A stretch of 64,000 bases of DNA. Source: Moringa oleifera (Eukaryota > Streptophyta > Magnoliopsida > Brassicales > Moringaceae). Below the pieces are notes generated by a model, which had not been told where the DNA came from, searched no databases, and saw only the letters and a list, made by a program, of their open reading frames with translations. Shown here in pieces: positions 23,531-35,539 of the stretch. Positions within the stretch are counted from its first letter, which is position 1. The number at the start of each line of letters is the position of its first letter. The DNA lies in NCBI GenBank assembly GCA_021397835.1, contig JAJFZO010000742.1, positions 505,001 to 569,000 of the forward strand. Direction: 5' to 3'. A program made the position numbers and the translations under genes.

Positions 23531-24195
23531 AAAATTTTAAATTAAAATTTTAAGATTTTATAAAATATCTTTTTAATGTAATTTGATAATATCTGAGAAG
23601 GTAGATTTTTTTAAAATAATTTAATATTATTTTAATTATTTATTTATCATAATTAAACTTTTAATCATAATTATTTTAATTATATTATAATTAAAAAGAG
23701 AAGAGTAATCAAATATGTTTTTTTTTTAATTTTGACAAATTTAGTTAATTGTTTAAGGTATAATTAAGTGTTGTTTTATATATTTTGTTGTAATCACAAA
23801 TTTAATATATATAAAAAATTTATTTTCAATTTGACAATATATTATTGCCAATAAAAGTAAAATTCAACTACTTGAACTAATAATTATATTTACTAAAAAG
23901 TAAATAATAATCTAATTTGCATTTCAAAGCAATACTACATTTGGTTGTTGGTTTCAATGGTTAAGGTCTTATACTTAAAAGTAAGGGAGCATAACTTCAA
24001 GTTTGCTTTCTTGCATTTTAAGTATATAATATATAATATTTTTTTAACAATTTAATTTAATTTATTATTAAAAATATATCATTTCATATATTTTTAATGT
24101 ATTATAAAATGTATAAAATATAGTAGTGAATTTAATAAATTAATTTAAACACTTGTAGATTATAATATATAGTAATATATACAAGAAAATCTCAT

Positions 24196-24244
<49 letters not shown>

Positions 24245-24700
24245 TATGATTAGTACATACAACCCAATTTAAAACCATGAATTTAATTATCTTGTATTTT
24301 CGTAATATACTAGATATCATGTAGTGAATTACGTTACATTAATTATAATATATTGTAAAATATATAATATATTAATTTGTTCAATAAATATAAGTACTTA
24401 TAATGATGAGCCATGAGTTGTAATTAAAAAACTTGAAAGTTATAAATAATTTAGGATTGAAACATTGGTACATATAACTATGATTAGCTATCAATTTTGA
24501 AACAATGACTTGTTTCTAACTGCATTGTTTAGTGAAAAATATGTATGATTAGGCATCAATTGATAAATAATTGCTTGGTAAATTGTAATTATTAGTTTAA
24601 ATTGCAATATATGTGTTGCTAATTAATACTAATTAATTTTAATTAAAACATATCAATGATTAAATGATTTAATTAAAATGAATAAATTAAAAAACAAAAT
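23530..24700. other. AT-rich interior of CACTA-1
   Basis: Non-coding, more than 80% A/T by eye, with a (TA)n run at 24199-24238. It matches 51780-52940 of CACTA-2, where the TA run is much shorter. Confidence 0.6.
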
Positions 24701-24708
24701 ACTACATT

Positions 24709-24970
24709 AAAACGACGTTGTTTTGATGTAGTATGAATACTTACTTAAAAACATAACCTTAAGTTAGTTTTCTTCTTCACAGCCACACACTCTGTTCTTC
24801 TTTTTACTGTTTGCAATCTTTTTGCTCTTTGTAATCTGCATTTCTCTGTAATTTCTCTTCTCTTCTTGCTACTTAGTCTTTACGAGAAGATCAAATCTAA
24901 GCATTTGGTGAATCATCACTAGATTTTGAGAAGGTAAACTTGGATTTTGCCCACCCGATATGCCTAAAGT
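24709..24970 (+). promoter_or_regulatory. Palindrome and promoter-like segment in CACTA-1 (decayed)
   Basis: Counterpart of 52947-53180. Palindrome core AAAACGACGTTGTTTT has one mismatch, and the TATA-like motif is changed to GTATGAATAC. It is followed by a C/T-rich leader-like stretch and a GGTAAAC splice-donor-like site near 24933. Confidence 0.4.
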
Positions 24971-25110
24971 TAAATAGCTGTGGGAATGTTCTTTCTCTCA
25001 TTTTCCTCTCTGCTTAAAGTTAAGCACCACTTCCATCGAATCTAACTAAAGAATCATTTTTCCAAACTGACTTTGCAATGAACATTTTAAGCTTCTTTAA
25101 CTACCTAGGC

Positions 25111-25680
25111 CTCTGCTTCCTTTGGCTTCATATTCCCTTCCGTGGACTTAAACTATACTTTTGACAAAAGCACCATGCTCAACTCTGATTACTAGTGCCA
25201 TGCCTACCAAATTGAAGTCATCGAAAAGCAAGGTTCTCCCTTTAGGACTGACTACAACAAGCTCACCACTGTAATAGAAAGAAACGGTAAGCTCTCTGCT
25301 TCCTTTGGCTTCACATTCCCTTTCGTGGACTTAAACTATACTTCTGACAAAAGCATCCTACTCATCTCTGATTACCAGTGCCATGCCTACCAGATTTAAG
25401 TCGTGAAAAAGCAAGGTTCTCTGTAAGAATTGACTACAACCAACTCGTCACTCTAATAGAAAGAGACGGTAAGCTCTCTGCTTCCTTTGGCTTGATATGC
25501 CTTTCCGTGGTCTTAACGTATACTTTTGACAAAAGCATCCTGCTCATCTTTGATTACTAGTGCCATGCCTAACAGATTTAAATCATGAAAAAGCAAGGTT
25601 CTTCCTTTAGGACTGACTACAACAACCTCGCCACTGTAATAAGAAAAAACGATAAGCTCTCTACTCTATTTGCTTGCAAT
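25111..25680 (+). repeat. 183-bp (61-codon) tandem repeats, CACTA-1
   Basis: The marker CTCTGCTTCCTTTGGCTT recurs at 25111, 25294, 25476 and (diverged) 25659, a spacing of 182-183 bp, i.e. 61 codons. One frame reads alternating blocks such as KLSASFGFTFPFVDLNYT and DYQCHAYQI, and another KQGSPFRTDYNKL. Units share phase where not broken by stops. The same array is at 53342-53900. It looks like a captured, internally repeated coding segment, but I do not recognise the protein. Confidence 0.6.
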
Positions 25681-25890
25681 GCTATACCTATCAAAGTTGG
25701 CGAACGTTACAGCATCCACATTCCCTCTCAACTGTCCAGTACCAAGTATTGTCCATTTTCTGGGTATCTCAGATCCTTCTCTACTTCTTGGTGCACCAGT
25801 TGAAAAATTAACAAAGTTCCTCGCGCAGTCTTTCTTCATGCCTCATTTCAACATAGCTGTCCATAAACTGAACAGGATTCCTCCCCTCTA

Positions 25891-26175
25891 TTGAACATGC
25901 AGGGAATTAGAGGTAGCATTCCACCGATGTTAAGTCATGGACTGGTTCCTTCAACCTTTTTTCTATGTGTTGGTGTTGTATATAACAGACATAAGGCTCG
26001 ACTTATTACATATTACGAAGGTTTAGTGAGCATCATGCCGAATCTCTCTACCATTTCATTTTCTTTTACTTTGGCCAATATGAGTTCACTTAGTAGGAGC
26101 AGCTTCATTGGGGAATTTCCCATCTCAGTAGGAGCTTTCCAAAGAAATAGCTTAGTAACCACATTAGCCTTGCTC
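25891..26175 (+). pseudogene. nad4: Captured mitochondrial nad4 fragment, CACTA-1
   Basis: About 94 codons with clear similarity to plant mitochondrial NADH dehydrogenase subunit 4 (complex I): GIRGSIPPMLSHGLVPS, then VGVVYNRHKARL, YYEGLVSIMPNLSTI, FTLANMSS, GEFPISVGAFQRNSLV. Open in this copy but with no upstream or downstream nad4 sequence, so not a functional gene. Similarity starts sharply at LN(M)QGI and ends near TTLAL. Because it lies inside both CACTA copies it was captured before the copies separated. Assigned from memory of the protein family. Confidence 0.8.
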
Positions 26176-26179
26176 TTCT

Positions 26180-27998
26180 AATAATAAAGAGCTGCCTGCA
26201 TCTTCATCATCTTCTAGTAATAACCAATTGCTTAAAAAAACACACATACAATGGAATGGACAGAAACAAAAGAAAGAAGAAAAGGGTCATACATCCATAC
26301 AAAACATAAGGTAAAGAGGAAAGTAGGTCACCCTGCCAAAGTCCCCTTGGGCTCTTAATGCTAGTATGATTCTAAGTGAATGCAATCTAGTTTAAAGAGG
26401 TATTGATAGAGGCATTTAACTTGGAAGTAAGGCTTTCTAGGAAACAACATTTTTATTTAAAGAAACAATATTATAAAAATTGGCCTTAAAATGAACCTTA
26501 AAATATTTTGTTAGTATTTTAACTCTTTTTTTTTTTTTGGTAGGCTATTGATTTTATAGGGGAATAGAATCTAGAAAATGTTTTCAAGCCAAGGTTAATT
26601 GTTGTCATCTCAGTGGTGAGAATAGATTCCAAAGGCAGTGTAAGTAGATGTTTAACCATATTGCTGACCCATGACTACAATTTTTTAGAGTTGTGCAAAT
26701 ATATGACATACACATATATGGAATGAGGTAGCTAAAGCACACATTAAGATGTTCATATTAGAAATAAAACAAGTAATATAATACAATTTTCTTTTATGTA
26801 TTACATTTTGTTAAAAGTTGTAGGAACTTAGATGCACCATGTCAGGATTTAAGGCTATGGTATATTATTGCAACATTCCAAGTGAGCATCTCTATTAGAT
26901 TTTTTTTTCTAAAATTAATAAAAACCTTGATTCCACTATTTGTTATTATTTTATATGCTAATACGAATAACAAGGAAGAAAATTAATCTTTAGAGAATAG
27001 AAATAGCAATGTGTTATGCATTTTGCATTCAATACTTAACATTAGTGTTTTAGGAGTGAACATTGACACTTCAGTGGTGCAAAGATGTATCTTGGTAAAG
27101 GTATTAGATTTATGAGATCGAATTTTGATGTAAACTTGATTTCTTTTGAGAAAAGATTTGGATGGTAAAATTTTTTATTTGGGTGAGTTCAAGGATATTT
27201 ATATTTTGTTTTTTTTATAGATTTCATACAAAAGGAATGTTATATATTATGTTTTCTATAAATTTCAATTTATTTGGGTTTTATTTTCTCATTTTCATTT
27301 GCTTGGTTGAGCTTAACTTAAATGTTATTGGCTTCCCTTAGTTCGTTTCCGTTGTTAAAGTTAAAATTAGATTTTTTCTACAAAGCTAACTTCAATTGAA
27401 ATCCTACATTTATTAACCAGTACTATAATTTTTGATTTTTTCTATGTACTAGTTAATAATTTTAGAGATTTTAAAGTTGCATGGTTGTTGGATGAATATT
27501 GAAAAAATATAACCTAGGATGTGAGGTTTTCACTCTTTTGTATCTGACAGAAGAAAAAAAAAATGAAGCTAAGTATCCAACAAAAGTCAGCCTGATTTGT
27601 GCTCCTTAAATTGTTATGGTTAGTTCATACAAGGTGTCTTGTTATTGGCCTACCAGTTTGAGTTTGTTACTACTTGGTTATGATTCAGATATGTTTAAAT
27701 TATGCTAAAGTTCAGAGTCATTACGATTGAAGTTATCCTTTTCAAGAAAAAATTGCATTAAGTTATGTGCTCTCTTTCAATGACTTTATAATCACTAGTG
27801 TATAATCATTATTTAATTAAAGTTATAGTATTACCACTTATATGGTGATTATTATTTTCTTTTTACTAGTATATCTTAAAATGGTCGATAATTGCACAAC
27901 CATAAACTTACTTTCACATGTATGAAAAGCAGTTTCATGTATTTATAAATGAATTCTTTCATATATAATATCTAAATATATGGTAAATAAAATTGTAA
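26180..27998. other. CACTA-1 interior without a recognisable gene
   Basis: Matches 54410-56243 of CACTA-2 nearly end to end. No supported coding region; short frames are not shared in a conserved way. Confidence 0.55.
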
Positions 27999-27999
27999 T

Positions 28000-28660
28000 G
28001 GAAAATATTCCATGGCGAAAGAAACCAATTGCCACAGAAGATATTCCGTGGCAAAAGAAACCTATTGCCACGAAAGATATTCCCCGGCAAAAGTAACCTA
28101 TTGCCACGAAAGATATTCCATGGCAAAAGCAATCAATTGCTAGCAAAAGTTATGGATTGCCATGGAAACAATTTCGTGGCAAAAGATATGGATCGTCACG
28201 GGAACTATTCCGTTGTTAAATATATGAATTGCCACAGAATATTGGTCACAGAATATGTTCCATGGCAAAAGGAAACAATTGTCACGGAATATCTACCGTG
28301 ACAAAAGAATTTATTACCACGGAATTTCTTTCGTATCAACAAGAGACTAATTCCCACGAAGTATTTTCGTGGCAAAAATAAATTAATTGCTGTAAAATTT
28401 TTTCATGGCAATTCTTGTGTTCATTTATTAATTAAAAAATTTAGTAACATACTATTAAATATTTCCAACAAACATTCCATGGGAATGTCATTGAAAAATT
28501 ACCACGGTAGTAAATTCCATGGGAAGATTAAAATTCTGACGAACATAATCCTTACAAAAATCCTACCATAAGAATTTCCTTGAAAAATATAGATTCTCAC
28601 AGAAATTCTTCATTTTTTTACAATAATTTTCAGTGAAAAAATAGTAAATTTCTTGTAGTG
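28000..28660 (-). repeat. CACTA-1 3' subterminal hairpin array
   Basis: Units of the form TTGCCAC-GAA ... TTCC-TGGCAA, each an imperfect ~26-bp inverted repeat. The first three start at 28029, 28065 and 28101, an exact 36-bp period. Further units near 28155, 28228, 28279, 28316 and 28350 are less regular. The motifs resemble those at the 5' end (for example 51373-51399). Probably multiple binding sites for the element's TNPA-type protein. A 90-residue frame through here is an artefact. Confidence 0.75.
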
Positions 28661-29190
28661 TTACCTCAAAACACTTTTCCCAAAAATTTGTACCTCAGGC
28701 ATATAATTATCAAAATTGTAAAAAAGCATAATAAAGTATTTTTAATCAGAAATACTCATTATTCATGGTTTCCTCATTTTGATTGAAACTGTTTTATGCT
28801 ATTTCCAAATTGGTTTTCACAATGGTGGTTTCATATAGGGAGTATTCCAGAAATACTTTCATCATCGATTTACCAAGGCTTTAAAGACTTTTTAAAAAGT
28901 ATAAATATTCTTGAAAAAATAAAGTTTTTAATGTTCACTACTATCTTTTCAATACCTTAGATATTTTGCAGAGATTACTTGATAGTCCAACAATTACCAA
29001 TCCTCTACAACTAGACCTTGACTAGGCAAATAAGAATCAAATGGTGAAAGTCATTTAAGACAGAACTTGTGGAATCACCAGCTATTCTTAAGCGGCTGAC
29101 AGATAATCTTGACAATACTACTCAACCCGTATAGATTCCATCATTTTCCTCCAAGAATCAACTTCAGATTGATATGTCACACAACATCCA
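28661..29190 (+). pseudogene. EPRV downstream ORF, 3' part
   Basis: Continuation of 22150-22704 beyond the CACTA element, parallel to 6555-7050. Degenerate. Confidence 0.6.
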
Positions 29191-29569
29191 AAAAAGATTA
29201 CAGGAAAAAACTCAAAGAAGCGCTATCCTAGTTAGGAAGTGATTCAGATGAAGAAGACAATAAAGCACCAACAAGAAGCACAGGGTCATCTGACTCGCAT
29301 GGAGGCCAAATGTCATAACATCTTTTTGAATTTTAAAAGCAACAAGAATAGGAGACATGCGTAGCAAGAACAAGACTTTGGTGTAAAAAAGAAAAAAAAT
29401 CTCTCAGGCACATGCGACCTGTGAAGAGTCTCTTCACAATAGATGAACTGTAATTCACAGAAGGCATTAAGTAAAAAGGACTCATGAGGAACTTTTCTTA
29501 TGGACAGACTCTATCTTTCAGCCTTCACTCACTACTTTTCGTTTTGAAAAAGAAAAGCTGAGCTAGCAA

Positions 29570-30240
29570 GAAAAGAGAACACATCAAAGGATCACTGAAG
29601 ATAAAAGACAACACATCAAAAAGAAATGGACAAAAGCAAAAGGAATCAAAAGACCACATCAAGAGACATATTAAAGAAAAGAACAAAAGCAAAAAGCATT
29701 TCAAGGACACAAGGAATCAAAAGAAACATCAAAGGGAAGGCATTAAAAGGACACCCATAAAGATGATCACCTTACAAAGTTATAAAAATTGTACCAGTAT
29801 AGAATCAACGATACAGGGAAGAGATGATTAAATAGTAAATGCCAGTACAAAAGAAGACTCTATCTTACAGCCTTCATTGGCTACTTTTCCTTTAGGAAAT
29901 GAAAAGCTGAGTCGATGAGATTAAAGACTTTATAACACACCAAGGACATATCACCAAGACAAAAAGAATTTAAAAAACACATCAAAGACACATCAAGATA
30001 AAAAAAAAAAAAGAAATTCAAAGGACACATCAAGGCACATCACCAAGACAAAAGGAATCCAAAGGATACATTAAAGACACATTAAGTCACATCAAGACAA
30101 AAAAAAAAGGAATTCAAATGACCCATCAAGATATATTAAGACAAAGAAAAAAGAATCAAAAGGATATAAGACACCTCAAGACACATAAAAAAAAAAAAAA
30201 GGAATCAAAAGGACATTCAAAAGGATGCTTACTTCACAAG
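29570..30240 (+). repeat. A-rich direct repeats in EPRV intergenic region (third array)
   Basis: Same ACACATCAAG / AAAGGACACATCAA units as 1985-2335 and 7440-8150, again just upstream of a TATA box. Confidence 0.75.
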
Positions 30241-30259
30241 GAAATCAAGACTTTCCCAC

Positions 30260-30266
30260 TATAAAA
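30260..30266 (+). promoter_or_regulatory. EPRV TATA box
   Basis: TATAAAA in the same context as 2361 and 8164. Leader sequence follows to 30590. Confidence 0.55.
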
Positions 30267-30589
30267 AGAGCCAAAAATTTTGCTTCAAAATTTTTTCTCT
30301 TTGTATGAGCAAGTACATCTTATATTATAGATTAGAAGCAAAATTTTGGAAATACTTTTATAAGCTTTCTTAACCAATATCGACATGTAATAAATTGTCG
30401 TTTCATTACTGTTTTTGTTATTGTTTTACATTATTACTATTTTACATTACTATTTCACATTATTGCTTTACTTACAGTTTTATTTCACTATTTTCATCAC
30501 TATTTACTCTTTTTCATATTTGCCTTAATGATCTAAGTTATTGCTAGTTAGCTCATCTCCAAAACTGGACTAGTAACTTGGGCTAGAAA

Positions 30590-30603
30590 TGGTATCAAAG
30601 CTA
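30590..30603 (+). promoter_or_regulatory. Primer-binding site (initiator tRNA-Met)
   Basis: TGGTATCAAAGCTA, two changes from the plant consensus TGGTATCAGAGCCA. Same spacing from its TATA box as the site at 2783. Confidence 0.65.
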
Positions 30604-30679
30604 AGTGGTTGTAAGAGAGAGAATAGTATCATGATGAGTCCCAAGCACTAGTGTTGGTCAGTCATGAAATCCGTTGGTT

Positions 30680-31980
30680 AGCCTGAGGTAATAGGTGGTC
30701 CCGATGGTGATCCCTTTAGTGTGACAGGATAAGTCTTGATATTATAATCACTTCAACTTCTAATTTGGTAAAGAGACAGTTTCTACGTAGATCTAGAATA
30801 GGCTTGAGAGAGAAAGTTTCAACAAGTAGTAATTTAAACAAAATATAAAAGAAGCCCATTTTGATTTTGAATACGTAAAAGATTATAATATCACCATAGA
30901 ACAAGATTATGATTATTATCATAGTGTATCAAAAGTAGAATAGGATTTACAAAATTGGTCAATAACTATACAAGATTATTCAAAGAAAACAGTATACCCA
31001 TTAAAAAGAAGAATAGAATCGGATTCTTCAACCCCAAGAGTATGCAATCCATCTTCATCTTCAACCCCAAGAGTATGCAATCCATCTCCATTCTACTTAG
31101 GAATAAAAGATTATGAATGAAATCTAGATGGATTAGTAGAATATCAAATCCTCAATGTCCTCTAAGAAATGACAATGCCAGTTACAACCTATAAATCAAG
31201 ACTTAGAAATATTGATCAGATGATAGCTAAATTTTTAATTTCAGAATTTACAGGACTGTTAAAAGGATGGTGAAATAATTACCTAGTAGAAGTCAATAGA
31301 ATGGAAGTATTGCAAGCAATATAAAGAGAAATAATCCAAACAGAATAAAATCAAGAAGGTAAAAGTGAAGAAAAGTATGTAAAAAATGCAGTAAAAACTT
31401 TAATATTAGCGATAATGAAACATTTAAGATTTTCGAATTCATTATTAGTAAGAATGTAATCAAATTTAGCAAATAGTCTAGTGTACTTCAATTGTTATCC
31501 TAATTTCTCTATAGACCTACAAGACCCACACATATTAGATGTACTTACACTTAATGTTCAAACAAAAAATTTAGAAGTTAAAGACAAAATGAGAAGTATC
31601 ACTCTAATTTACAGGATATATTATAAGGTTATGTCAATAACCCTTAACCCAAAACCAAAGAAGGTTTATAAACTAGGAGAAACCCTTTTACTAAAGGCTA
31701 ATAATCAACATGCCAATACTATGATACCAAAATTAATTAAATGGCTAGAATTAACACTTCTAAATGATTTAAAATTAACTAGTATCAACCCTCCTAGAGA
31801 AGTCAAGATAACACAAATATCTAGAATAGAAGAGTAATCTGATGGCAATGTTATGCTAAGATTTGAATCAATGAGAGAACCAAGAATTAGAATTGAGCAA
31901 ATTCTTCCTGCAAGATCATCTATGTTCAACAACATGATAGAAAGAATGACCATAGATTTAGACCCATTGGATGGAGGAAG
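30680..31980 (+). pseudogene. EPRV chimera: N-terminal region / coat fragment / movement-protein fragment
   Basis: Three viral segments are spliced out of order. 30680-31108 is the post-primer region ending SYLGIKDYE. 31109-31430 is coat-protein sequence starting NLDGLVEYQI. 31431-31980 is movement-protein sequence, open over 31481-31837 (DLQDPHILDVLTL). Joins occur where only a few bases match. At 31980/31981 the movement fragment meets an inverted leader. Confidence 0.65.
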
Positions 31981-32425
31981 GCTAACTCGCAGTAACTTAG
32001 ATCACTAATGCAAATATGAAAAAGAGTAAATAGTGATAAAAATAGTAAAATAAAATAATAATTAAAGCAATAATGTGAAATAATAATGTAAAATAATAAT
32101 GATGTAGAACAGAAATGAAAACAGTAATGACACTTTGAAATAATAATAAAACAATAATTTATTGCATGGCGATATTGGTTAAGAAAGCTTGCAAAAGTGT
32201 TCCTAAAACTTCACCTCTAATTTGTAATCCAAGAATTACTTGCTCACGCAAAGAGAAAAGATTTTGAAGAAATTTTTTTGAAAAAAACTAAGTTTTGATT
32301 CTAGAAAAAGCTTTGGAATCTTTCTGAAACTCGCTCTTGCGCCCTCTGCCTTGCTTCTTGTGCTTGCGCTCCTTTTATAGTGGAAAAGTCTTGATTTTCT
32401 TGTGAAGTATGCATCCTTTTGAATA
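31981..32425 (-). promoter_or_regulatory. EPRV promoter and leader, inverted
   Basis: Minus-strand TATAAAA at 32373-32379 followed (toward lower coordinates) by the same leader seen at 2370-2782, including GAGCAAGTA and AAGCTTTCTTAACCAAT. The primer site is missing because the leader ends at the 31980/31981 junction. Confidence 0.65.
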
Positions 32426-32429
32426 TCAT

Positions 32430-34600
32430 TATGTTGAATAGTATATCTTCTACTTCTAATGTATCTTCATATCTTGGGAACGGTAGATTCATGCTGAACT
32501 TACGAGGTCCCCAAATTTTGTATGTTTTTCCCTCTACTAACAATGCTCTGTTAGCCTACCAATTGGGATTAACTCTGGGAGTTGATCTTCTCATGATCAT
32601 CTTGTAAAACTCTTTATCTTTTATGGTTTGAAATTCTGAGGGGTTTGATTAGATATCACATCTCTAGTGGCTAAAATAAAAATTTGATGGAGATGAGGCT
32701 CTTCCATGAGGCCATATGATTATGGTATTATTGATACAATATTGATTGATATTGATCCCTCTATTGCATTGTCTATTGCCATCTGGAATGGGTGCCCAAA
32801 ACTCTTAAGCTGGTTTTCATCCCATGTTCATAGAGTTGTACAATTTATGCTGATGATAAGTTTGTCTTTCTATAATTGATAGTTGCTTTGAAGATCCTTA
32901 TCATCAATATTTTTGAGGGCAACCTATTAAAATTGAAAGGGGTAGAATATTGAAAGAGGTATTGAATGATTTTCACTCTATTAATTGTAATTTTTTGAAT
33001 ATAAATTTGGATAAAAAAGGTTTGGAGGTTGATGAGCCGGGTTATAAATAAGACTTTACATTTTTGGGTTATAATGCTTTGAAAGCTTGGTTCTATTTCA
33101 AACAAAGATTGTATTGTTTGGATTGTTTAAAACTTAAGTCTAACACTTAAGGCTTCATAACTTTTATTTTTGATTGGGGGTTAATTTCTAGTAGAGTGGA
33201 GGGCCGAATTAAAGAGAATGAGCTGATTTGTCTGGATTTGGGCTTTTTCTAACTGTTTCATTAGCTTGGCTTTTTCATGGTTTACCTTATTCAGGAGTTT
33301 AGACATTAAAAAAATGGTTTGCTCTTGATATTGGACTTGGTTCGTAAGCTTCTGATTTTTCTGCATAATACAAAAGAAATTCTGTGTACTATAGGTTGAG
33401 CCCTCTGGGTTAGTAACTACTAGAATAAAAGGCTGTATCAGTGGCAAAATTGGTTCAATATAAAAGTTGGATCCAATACTACTTTTGGCTACTTGTATGG
33501 CTACTTTAAAATTCTTAAATTCTTACCATAAAGCATCAGGATATTGACTAGTAACTTGGACTATTGAACTGTAATTACAATAAACCCCAAGTTTTCTTCC
33601 TTTAAAAACAAAATAGGATAATTTTTTTTGCATTTTTGAAAAATAATGGCTTAATGCCTTCAAACTTAAAAGTTTTGATTGGGTGGTTTTACTACTAGCT
33701 GTGGGATCCTAATTTACTTTAGTTCCTACTAGTTGGATTGTAAATTTTCCTCCATCTAATGGGTCTAAATCGATGGTCATTCTCTTTGTCATGTTGCTAG
33801 ACACTGATGATCTTGCAGGAAGAATTTCCTTAATTCTAATTCTTGGTTCTCTCATTGATGCAAATCTTAGCATAACATTACCATCAGGTTGTTCTTCTAT
33901 TCTAGATACTTGTATTATCTTGACTTCTCTAGGAAGGCTGATACTAGTTAATTTCCAATTGTTTGGAAATGTCAATTCTGACCATTTGATTAATTCTGGT
34001 ATCATAGTATTGACATATTGATTATTAGCTTCTAGTAAAAGGGTTTCTCTTAGTTTAGAGACCTTCTTTGCTTTTGGGTTAAGAGTTGTTGACATAACCT
34101 TATAACATATCTTGTAAACTAAAGTGATACTTCTTATTTTGTCTTTAACTTTGAATTTTTTTTTTTTGAACACTAAGTGTAAGTACATCTAATATATGTG
34201 GGTCTTGTAGGTCTATAGAGAACTTAGGATAATAATTGAAGTATACTAGACCATTTGCTAAAATTAATTGTATTGTTGCTAATAATGAATTTTAAAATCT
34301 TAAATATCTTGCGTCTCTTAAGCATAATAGTATGGGAAATCTAATCCTAGTCTATGTAATAGTTTTCTGGCAACTTCTACTAGTCCTATATGCAAGTACC
34401 TATAAGAATGTATTTGTTGTCCTAAAGTGTTTCTATTGAACAGTTGAATCATTTAGTTTTCATTATTGATTAATATTATCTTTTTTACCCTTTTTATTGA
34501 ATAATCTTATTTTAATTCAAATGATTCTATCTGATAAATAGACTTAACATCTTATTCGGGTATTGACTAGTTTTGTAAGTCTTATTCTACTTTTGCTATA
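32430..34600 (-). pseudogene. EPRV movement protein with C-terminal extension
   Basis: The longest movement-protein copy. N-terminal side at 34580-34280 with a YLHIGLV motif near 34390, core open over 33709-34188 (159 residues), then further pieces at 33181-33447 (probable coiled coil, NHEKAKLMKQLEKAQIQ) and 32845-33105. The distal segment 32301-32543 contains the GKTYKIWGP motif and runs into the promoter region. Several stops and frameshifts. It belongs to the 30K movement superfamily by motif and by association with the viral array. Confidence 0.7.
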
Positions 34601-34602
34601 CA

Positions 34603-35304
34603 AATTTCTATAAAATATAGTTAAATCTTATAATATTAATATTATTTAAATTTGAAATTAATATCATTTAAAACGATAAATAAAAAATTTCAATATGTTG
34701 AATTTATTTAATTTTAAAATATATATTAAGATTTAATTAACGAATTTCAATTTAATAATTTAATAACATACTATTCATCCTTTTAATCATTTGAAAACAT
34801 AATAATATCTATAATAAAATGCTTATACTTTCTTTAACTAAAAATAAAATAAATATTTTAAAAACAAGACACGAACTAATTAAAATAAAATTAGAATAAT
34901 AAAAATTTTTAAAATAAATGATTGATTTTATTCAATTGAATAATGTGATAATCTTTTGAAAGAACCATCTTATCATTAAATAAAATTTTAATTATGATTC
35001 TATAAAATATAGTTAAGTTAAAAATAAATACCAAAACTCATCAAGTAGCCATATATATAATTTCATCAACAAAAAGTCAAAGATTAAGTTAGATTAATTG
35101 AAATTAATTATTTCTGCACCTATGTTATAGGTTAAAATCAATCTAAAATTAGACAGTATTGTTATTTTTTCATATGATGGCTTAAAATTTAAAAATAAAA
35201 AAGTGACATATACTAATGATGTTAACATATATTATGCATGTGTATGTATATGTAATAATATATATATGTGCTTTTACTAGATATTATTATATAAATTATG
35301 ATAT

Positions 35305-35347
<43 letters not shown>

Positions 35348-35500
35348 CTAAGATTAATTATATTAATGCGACATACATTTTATTTATAGTTTCAAATTAA
35401 AATTTGTTTAAAGAATTATATTTATTAAAAATTTATATTTTTATTAAATTCTCAATATGAAATTTTCGTTTATTATTTTCATTAATATTATTTCCATTTC
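34603..35500. repeat. 0.9-kb AT-rich block, copy c
   Basis: Single copy between minus-strand movement protein (left) and plus-strand coat region (right). Includes an expanded (TA)n run at about 35311-35344. Compare copies a and b. Confidence 0.75.
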
Positions 35501-35539
35501 CTTATTATAAGAAAATAAAAAAAAAGAAAAAATATAAGA

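Larger units (their letters stand above)
22705..28660 (+). mobile_element. CACTA (En/Spm) element 1, non-autonomous, complete
   Basis: Begins CACTACAAGAAA (22705-22716) and ends TTTCTTGTAGTG (28649-28660), a perfect 12-bp terminal inverted repeat. It is flanked by TTA on both sides (22702-22704 and 28661-28663), the 3-bp target duplication expected of CACTA transposons. The host sequence rejoined across the element matches the uninterrupted EPRV near 6535-6570. Length 5956 bp. It contains no transposase. Interior up to about 28000 matches the first 5.3 kb of CACTA element 2; the remainder is a 3' subterminal repeat region. It also carries a captured nad4 fragment and 183-bp tandem repeats. 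Confidence 0.93.

Noticed and set aside
25700..25890. Extension of the nad4 similarity upstream, or a group II intron tail
   Set aside because: Neither nad4 residues nor a domain V-like hairpin is visible before LN(M/I)QGI; similarity starts abruptly.
28029..28301. 90-residue protein (MPQKIFRGKRN...)
   Set aside because: Translation of the subterminal hairpin array; repeats explain the frame.
28029..28375. CRISPR-like regularly spaced repeat with 36-bp period
   Set aside because: Units are inverted-repeat subterminal motifs inside a plant CACTA element, without unique spacers or cas genes.
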